From Fonsecaea monophora (Eukaryota; Ascomycota; Eurotiomycetes; Chaetothyriales; Herpotrichiellaceae): DNA of 64,000 nucleotides. The stretch covers positions 1 to 64,000 of the forward strand of contig NW_019173952.1 in NCBI RefSeq assembly GCF_001642475.1, given 5' to 3'. Shown piece by piece: positions 57,975 to 64,000 of the stretch (position 1 is the stretch's first letter; each line of letters begins with the position of its first letter). A program made the translations under genes and the position numbers. The notes below the pieces were generated by a model. It searched no databases. It saw only the letters and a list, made by a program, of their open reading frames with translations, and was not told the origin of the DNA.

Positions 57975-60900
57975 TGTCCGCACCTCGTATTTAGACAATG
58001 GGGTCACAGGCAGATATGACAGTTTGACCTTGTCTTTCTTTCCCCATTCCGCTGGACTCGCCAAACTTGGTGTTTCAATCGATCGGGGATCTACCTATCA
58101 CCGCAAACCAGCTTGTCCTTTTTCGGGTGGGTTTGCCATCGCTGCTTTTTTGGTTCGCGATGCACTGCTTGTACCTACAAGTATTACATGGTACGAGTAC
58201 CGAGTACGGATAGAAGAGCATAGGCAGATGGGCCGTGTGGCCGCTTAGGGCTGGTACCTCGGGTAATACGACAAATACACGGCATGTATATACTCGGTAC
58301 TTAATGAATACATTCGACGGGACTCGTATACCACCTAGCAGTGACTATCCAAGGTGGGAAGGTAGGTGTTGCGTATATTCTACCTGTGCCTACATGTATC
58401 ACCCACTCGTACTCATAGCCGTAGTCATCCTCGTCCTCAACTCCTTGTACTTGTACTCGAGTTTTACTGAGTGCTTTACCTCTTGCTGCTTTTTCCACAC
58501 ATGCCCCGATTTGGCAAAGTGTGTCGAGCCGTGCCGCCTACGGCCTAAACCCGCTTTCCTTTCTCGGATTCCATTTTACGGACAATTGATTGGTCTTTAA
58601 GGTCCTCACTTTGCGATTCATCACCTGCACGACCTGAAGCTATCACAGCTACCACAGATGGCTGGGTTCGGAGTAATTGCCTTGACGCAAGATAGCGAAG
58701 GGACGGCGATGGTATGAGCGCATGTTGTTGTGTCTTTTGCTGTATGTATGCATGCATGTACGACGGGAGACTGGGAGGTGTGAAAGGGAAAGAGAGAGAT
58801 CCTCTCCATTGAGTATCAAACAGTGCCGACGCAGGAGAACGTGATCCATGACGAGCTTGCTCACAGAGAGAGTGGCCATATTATCCTCTCTCTCTCGCGT
58901 CTCTCATTGTGATCAGCGTAGTAACTCACTCGTACTCTCTGACCTCCGCCAGGGACAAGCAGCCGTCCAAATTTTAGCACACCGCCAGAGTACATAGTAC
59001 ATACCTCGTGTTGATTGCCCTCTTGTCCTTGACACACAACCAGGGTTCGCAGCGAAATCGGTCTTAGCTCAGTAAATCGCATGCAGTTGTGGTTGGTGCG
59101 CTGGTCGAAGAGAGGAAAAGAGGGTTCCTGATTCATGACAAGTCCAATAATGCTGTTGAATCACTGGGGGAAGGAGAAAGGACGGGAAGGGGGATCTTAA
59201 GGTCCTCACTTTTTTCGGGTATCCCCCTGCTATTTTCCTTCTCAGCAAGACCTGTGTAGGTCGCGTCCCCCCTGAGGCTATAGGTACATATGTACAAAGC
59301 ACCCTGCGCCTCGATGGGTTTCATGGTCGTTGTTCCTCTTCTCTTCCCTCTCCCCTCTCCCTTGCCTCTGTTGTCCAGGTATTTGGCCTTTGTCTTTATG
59401 TCTTTCTCTGGGGATATGTCGTAATGCCTTCGACCATCAAGGTCATGCATGCGATGTATCTGTGGAGACACAGTCAATGAGCTGCAGCAATACTGTATCA
59501 GACAGGAGCTTGACCATACCAGACCCCATTCCTCTCAAGTTCTTCGTGAAGGCGATCCTACTCCTACACCAGCCGCTGCCATGTCTCCCAGGTCGGGACC
59601 AAAGGAGGTATTCGTATCGGATAGTCCAGCAGCTGCACCCTCGGCATGTTGTTTCCCTTGTCCAAACAGCAAGGGCCAGATGAGGAAGAGAACGATTCAA
59701 TCGACTGTCAGAGAGGAACGTCAATTCCTCCTTCCACGATATCGGAGGTAAGAGGGCGACGACAGTGAAGAATGCCCTAGCGTACTACTTGCGATAGTCA
59801 GCTAGAAGCCGAGCTCAATCCAGCATCAATGCAATCTGTCACTCCACATGCAGTTTGGAACATGAAACGGCGTCTCTGTACCTGTGTCAGTTGCCTAACG
59901 ACAGGACTTAACAAAGCCATGCCACTCTTTTCCACATCGACAGCCTTTACCAACGCGGCGGTCGACTCCCCAGCCAACCAGGAAGATTTAAAGAGAGGGA
60001 CAGGAGCTTACAACATCTGCAAGCCATGCAATGAGCACATGGCTGCCAAACCAAACCATCCTCTCACCCCTGGCCGTGCCATCATCCTGACACGTGTCGG
60101 TGCCGTGGCCCCCTTCTACTGGCCGAAGGTTAGGCTGCTGCATGAGATTCGATCATATGTCCATCCTTGGAGAGCAGAACACAAGAGACTGTCGAGGGAA
60201 TCAGCAGTGTCTCACTCATGTGTCGACGGTGCAGGCTACACTGTCCCTGTAACACTGCATGAGTGCAGCCCCTTGGCCTCTAGGAAGAGTTGGACCAGAG
60301 CGATGTGATACCAAAGAACGTGGCATGGACTTTGTTGAACAGAAGCCTTGGTACGGGAGTACGGCTTCAAGTGATTCAAGAGGACAACAGGTGCCATGGA
60401 ACTACTGCACTGACGCAGGATGGAGGGTTCCCGCCTGAAAAGGTGTCGTGGGAACTGGACCTATTCTATTCGTCGGAATTCTTCTGATGGAAGGGCGCAG
60501 GTGCAGGCGCAGGCAGGAACGGAAGGCGGCCAGACAGTGAGCGAGCAAAAGAGACATTGATGAGACAGGTAACGAAGCGAGCAGGGGCCTTGACGGTCGA
60601 CACCACCACGTGTGATTGTATTGCATTGCGGATCTCATGGCTGACACTACAAGGAAATCTCCGTTTCCAGGACTCTTCACTCAAAAGGTCCGTGGGATGG
60701 TAATTCTTATGCATGAGACAAAGACTTCAGACACTAGACGATGTATTGCTGACCGTTGCTGCTATCTAGGACTGATTGCTATTTCCATCGCGTGTGGGAG
60801 AGAGAGAGAGACATCCCACAATCCTTTGACGTGTGTGACCCGTTCACGCTGATCTCCAGCCCACAGCTCAGAGATATCATTTGACTGGTGACAGTGCAGC

Positions 60901-62443
60901 GCAAACCATGATACGACCAGCCCTCCTCCACCGCGCCCGTCAAGAACTAGGGATATGTCGATGGAAGAAATTTAATGCTTTTGAACAACATCAGCAACGA
61001 TACTTTTGTCTGGGATGTGTCGCAGACGGTGGCAGGAAAAGAAAAAAAATACATACGGAGCAGCATGTGCAACCCTTGCATTCGCCAGAGCCGTGTTGGC
61101 AGGTGCTGCAGTGTGGTTCCATTGTGAAGGGATGTCTTGGAAAAAGTCTTGTTGACTTGTTGATATTGGGTTTGATAAAGGTATGTTTTGTCTTTTCTAT
61201 TGTTCGATGTTCTTTGCAGAGTGGTGATGAGGGAAGAAAAGATCAGAGGAGAGAAGAAAGAAGAGGAGCATCGTTTTATACCCTTTGTTTCCCTCGTCCA
61301 AGCCCTGGTGATCTCTTCCCAGCCCAAAACTCGAAAGTAAGGAGATTTCCACCGTGTAGAACCACCCTGATACTATCCCCACGCAATAAGCAAAGACCGT
61401 GTCACAGACGCAGAAGCTCCAGAGCCTGTCTCTGCGGTGTTTGGGGAGCGTGATTGGCGCCCTCTCCTTATCGGTTACGTACTGTCATGGGGTGTGGACA
61501 GAGTCCCGCAGAACGTATGTCCTACCACCTGGCGAGAGAGGCCCGCGTGATCAGACCCAGGAACCTTGCAGAGTGGCCGGTCGAATTGGGAGCAAAGGGA
61601 AGGGATGATCATATGCGGCTGGCTCGTGACAGATGCGTGGCCAGGCGGCGGGGCTGTCAAGAAGCTCCCAAATTCTGTGTGCCTGCTGGCAGCATCTTGA
61701 TGAATCCCTCCCTCGGCTGCGGTCTTTTTCGCTTCAAAAACCCGAAAGGAAGCTGTTTTGTATGTTTCTCCTTTTTCAGAACCGTTTTGTTCCCATTTAA
61801 AACGGCCTCCTGCTCAAATTGTAGGGTACGAGGAGCAAGAAAAGAACCAAGACGAACTCGAAGCAACTGAGCTCTGTACCTCCGTGTGCCGCGCGTGGGG
61901 TGGGATGAGAGTTCGGGCCGCGCGGGCCCTGCCACAGACAGAAGAGAGACACAAGTGGACAGACAGGCCGACAGACAGGTAAGGCGACAGGGGAGAGAGC
62001 GTGGGACTGGGACGAGTTTGACCCTCCCTTGAAGACTAAACTGCAGGCTTAGTTCCTTGAAAGTCTTTTTTTGCTCGCTTGAAATGCGCCACCCACCCAC
62101 TCACCCACTCCCATCAGCTCGTACCTCGTCCTTTGGGAAGTCAAACCCGTAGTGGGTGTCATGTCTGTCTCTATGATCTGTGATTCGAGAGGTCATGTGT
62201 GTCAAGAATTCTGTCAGGTCCCTCTGTCTGCATATCCCGCGAACCAAAAGGTCTGTGCATGCCAGGTAGCTTTGCAGACTTCCATACCTGCCTGACTACC
62301 TGCCTTAGGGAAACTTAGGTGAGTGACAAACTTGAAAGGGCACCGTCATCCCCCCATCTCCTCCTGGTTGAAAGGGAATGGTCGTGTTCGCTGCGTCTTC
62401 GTGGGCTCTTGAAGAACTCGACGTGTCCTCTCATCTTGATAAG

Positions 62444-62459
62444 TACCTACTAGTAGGTA
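62444..62459. repeat. 16-bp perfect palindrome
   Basis: TACCTACTAGTAGGTA is identical on both strands. It lies about 430 bases beyond the stop codon of the right-hand regulator gene, so it is not an obvious promoter element. Confidence 0.85.
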
Positions 62460-62884
62460 ACCAGGTGTGGAGTGGAGAATCACCCCGAACCTGTACTCGG
62501 GGGAAGGAGAGACGTTGAAATAAAAACAGCGTCATTTGTTGGCCGGTTGTGGACGCCGAGTCTCCCAAGAGGGAGAAATAACTAGCCGCTTATAGCGTAG
62601 AGAGTCTCTCGACTAAAAAAAGCAGCGATAGCAGTTTGCTCTGTTAGGCGAAGCGTATCCATCATTAGCAAGTTGCCCTTCTGCCTTTGTATGACGTCGT
62701 GTGATGCTGATGACTGGTTTCCCGTCAAGTTTTTTGACAGAGCTTGGGGCATATTGCTCGTGGATTTCTATTTCGGTTGGCCTGTTCCATTGGAGGGCAT
62801 TTACGCTGATACAGAGCAGATACAACGAACATGCCATCTCGGAATGACACCAGTCTAGTCGTCCATAGCGGAAAGTTCAGGCAA

Positions 62885-64000
62885 TCATGTCCCTGGTTGA
62901 GATTCTGTAAAGTAACTCAAAACATCCTGTGGCAGATATTCCAACCAGGGTATCATGTCGCCCCCTGGAAAATCAAAGTTGAATTGCTGCCCAGAGCTCA
63001 TATCGATATCTTGTGATTCGATCAGCATGTCGCTGTAGGCTTGGCTTTGCGCGTCAGTAATTGGTTGCTGGCGACTCAAAGAACCGGCATAGCGTTGCGC
63101 TTGTTGTGAATACCCATAGGCGTTCGAAGGTTGGCTGAGTTGGACGGGTCTGGGAGCCGAACTGGTGGTATATGGCGAGTGAAGTCCAAGCAACAAATCT
63201 GCATCAGCCGTTGATACTGGATCGTAAGGCACAGATGACACTTTATTGGTAGGGGTCGAGGTTTCGGCGGGAGAGGCTTGTCCCAACCGATCATTGATGG
63301 CCGTGTCCTGAAAATTGGAGACACTCCTATTCTGCCACTGCGCTTCGAATTTTCTCGTAGCCATGGAACCCTGGGTCGTCTCGTCCTGTTCCTTCCCCGA
63401 AGAGCCCCCCTGTGGTGCCTTTGCAGTTTCACCTCCGGTCGGATACAGGAAGCTAAGGTTCGGGGCTAGGGAGTTGGCCGTTCCCGTCAACGACCACCCA
63501 ATTGCGTTACTGAGATCCATCGAAGGAGATATTGGTCCGCCGCCCGACAGTGCTTTGAGCGACCTCAGTCTGCCGTAAGCTCCTAGTGAAGCGGCGAGCG
63601 AGGTGCTTCGTCGCCAGCCGGGAGTAGTAAACGAAGGCTCTGTTGATGGCATTTCTCCGTCAACATCATCCGCAGTAAACAGCAATGGATCCATCAACCC
63701 CTTTGACTTTTGGTCGAGTGCCGTCAAGATATAGCGACAACCAGCCCAGTAAGAATCCAAAGTTTTCAGCGCCTTGTAACACCGCTGATAGTTTTGATTT
63801 GCAGCGGTAGCGAGAAGTGTATGGCGCGCAGAGACTGTGTTATGCGTCCTATGAGCAATCACGTCTTGTTTCAACCGAGGCGTATGTCCATTTGATGGCG
63901 GAGACGTCGCTCGAGACGGCGGCTGAGAGGCATGAGCAGCAGCTTCAGCCAAAAAAGCGCACGCCGCAACATACATCGGTTGACTTGTAAAAGGGTTACC
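62885..64000 (-). CDS. Fungal transcription factor, 3' part (runs off window)
   Basis: Partial gene: the frame stays open from the stop at 62885 to the right edge, and residues before the first in-window Met (NPFTSQPMYVAAC) clearly continue the protein, so the true start lies beyond 64000. The visible part, about 370 residues, begins at the end of a helical regulatory region (NYQRCYKALKTLDSYWAGCR and YILTALDQKSKGLMDPLLFT), which is typical of Zn2Cys6 regulators with a fungal-specific transcription factor domain. It is followed by a long Ser/Gly/Gln-rich tail ending in an acidic-hydrophobic segment (FDFPGGDMIPWLEYLPQDVL) that resembles an activation domain. The DNA-binding domain is not in the window, so the class is inferred from the C-terminal half. 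Confidence 0.75.
   Translation of the reverse strand, partial: GNPFTSQPMYVAACAFLAEAAAHASQPPSRATSPPSNGHTPRLKQDVIAHRTHNTVSARHTLLATAANQNYQRCYKALKTLDSYWAGCRYILTALDQKSKGLMDPLLFTADDVDGEMPSTEPSFTTPGWRRSTSLAASLGAYGRLRSLKALSGGGPISPSMDLSNAIGWSLTGTANSLAPNLSFLYPTGGETAKAPQGGSSGKEQDETTQGSMATRKFEAQWQNRSVSNFQDTAINDRLGQASPAETSTPTNKVSSVPYDPVSTADADLLLGLHSPYTTSSAPRPVQLSQPSNAYGYSQQAQRYAGSLSRQQPITDAQSQAYSDMLIESQDIDMSSGQQFNFDFPGGDMIPWLEYLPQDVLSYFTESQPGT

Larger units (their letters stand above)
57359..62884. other. 5.5-kb convergent gap, no supported gene
   Basis: Both flanking genes end here, so a gap of this size is unexpected for a fungus. Open frames of up to 190 codons are present (for example 60881-61453 +) but none has a recognisable domain or neighbouring exons. 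The region is dense in GTAC near-palindromes (57859-57883, 58191-58207, 58290-58300, 58990-59000) and simple repeats (57904-57974). It may contain non-coding transcripts or orphan genes. Confidence 0.55.

Noticed and set aside
60881..61453. 190-codon plus-strand frame in the right-hand gap
   Set aside because: Composition is erratic and basic, no domain is seen, and overlapping minus-strand frames of similar quality exist.

Overview
The window reads as nuclear DNA of a filamentous ascomycete (Pezizomycotina). Most protein genes are interrupted by short introns of about 52-135 bases with GT...AG ends, and several carry a visible branch-point-like CTAAC or CTGAC. The families are typical of these fungi: Zn2Cys6 and Yap-type bZIP regulators, a CYP65-like P450, a GH3 beta-xylosidase, a GH105 hydrolase, and MFS sugar and anion transporters. 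I could not settle class or genus from sequence alone. No rRNA, tRNA, CRISPR, transposon or bacterial operon was recognised.

Layout, left to right. 1-8.6 kb has no supported gene. 8.6-9.8 kb (-) is a Pro-rich SPRY protein. 11.5-19.8 kb is a sugar-use block: a secreted GH3 beta-xylosidase (-), a divergent MFS sugar transporter (+) and a Zn2Cys6 regulator (-) convergent with the transporter. 23.4-24.0 kb (-) is a short coiled-coil (SCOC-type) protein. 28.9-29.5 kb (+) is a VOC/glyoxalase-fold protein. 30.6-31.6 kb (-) is a secreted eight-cysteine protein whose signal peptide contains twelve consecutive Phe.

32.4-37.7 kb holds an alpha/beta hydrolase (-), an SDR (+) and a membrane-anchored P450 (-), a compact oxidative/hydrolytic trio with no backbone synthase in the window. 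38.1-41.7 kb is a divergent pair: an apparently intracellular GH105 unsaturated rhamnogalacturonyl hydrolase (-) and a Dal5-like anion transporter (+). 42.0-46.0 kb (+) holds a large single-pass protein of unknown function and a 2EXR/F-box-like protein. 49.5-50.5 kb (+) is a six-exon Myb/SANT protein. 53.3-55.2 kb (-) is a 4-coumarate-CoA-ligase-like enzyme ending in the peroxisomal signal SKL. 56.7-57.4 kb (+) is a Yap-type bZIP. 57.4-62.9 kb is a long convergent gap. 62.9-64.0 kb (-) is the 3' part of a fungal transcription factor that runs off the right end.

Functional reading. Two carbohydrate modules stand out: beta-xylosidase, sugar transporter and regulator for xylan-derived sugars, and GH105 plus transporter for pectin (rhamnogalacturonan I) fragments. 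Both pairs are divergent and could share promoters. The hydrolase-SDR-P450 group and the peroxisomal CoA ligase suggest detoxification or modification of small aromatic, acyl or lactone compounds, but substrates cannot be read from the sequence. Gene density is low, about 18 genes in 64 kb. The intergenic DNA carries many short GTAC/TACCTA-type near-palindromes and microsatellites. Exon coordinates are my own reading of splice signals and frame and have not been checked against transcripts.
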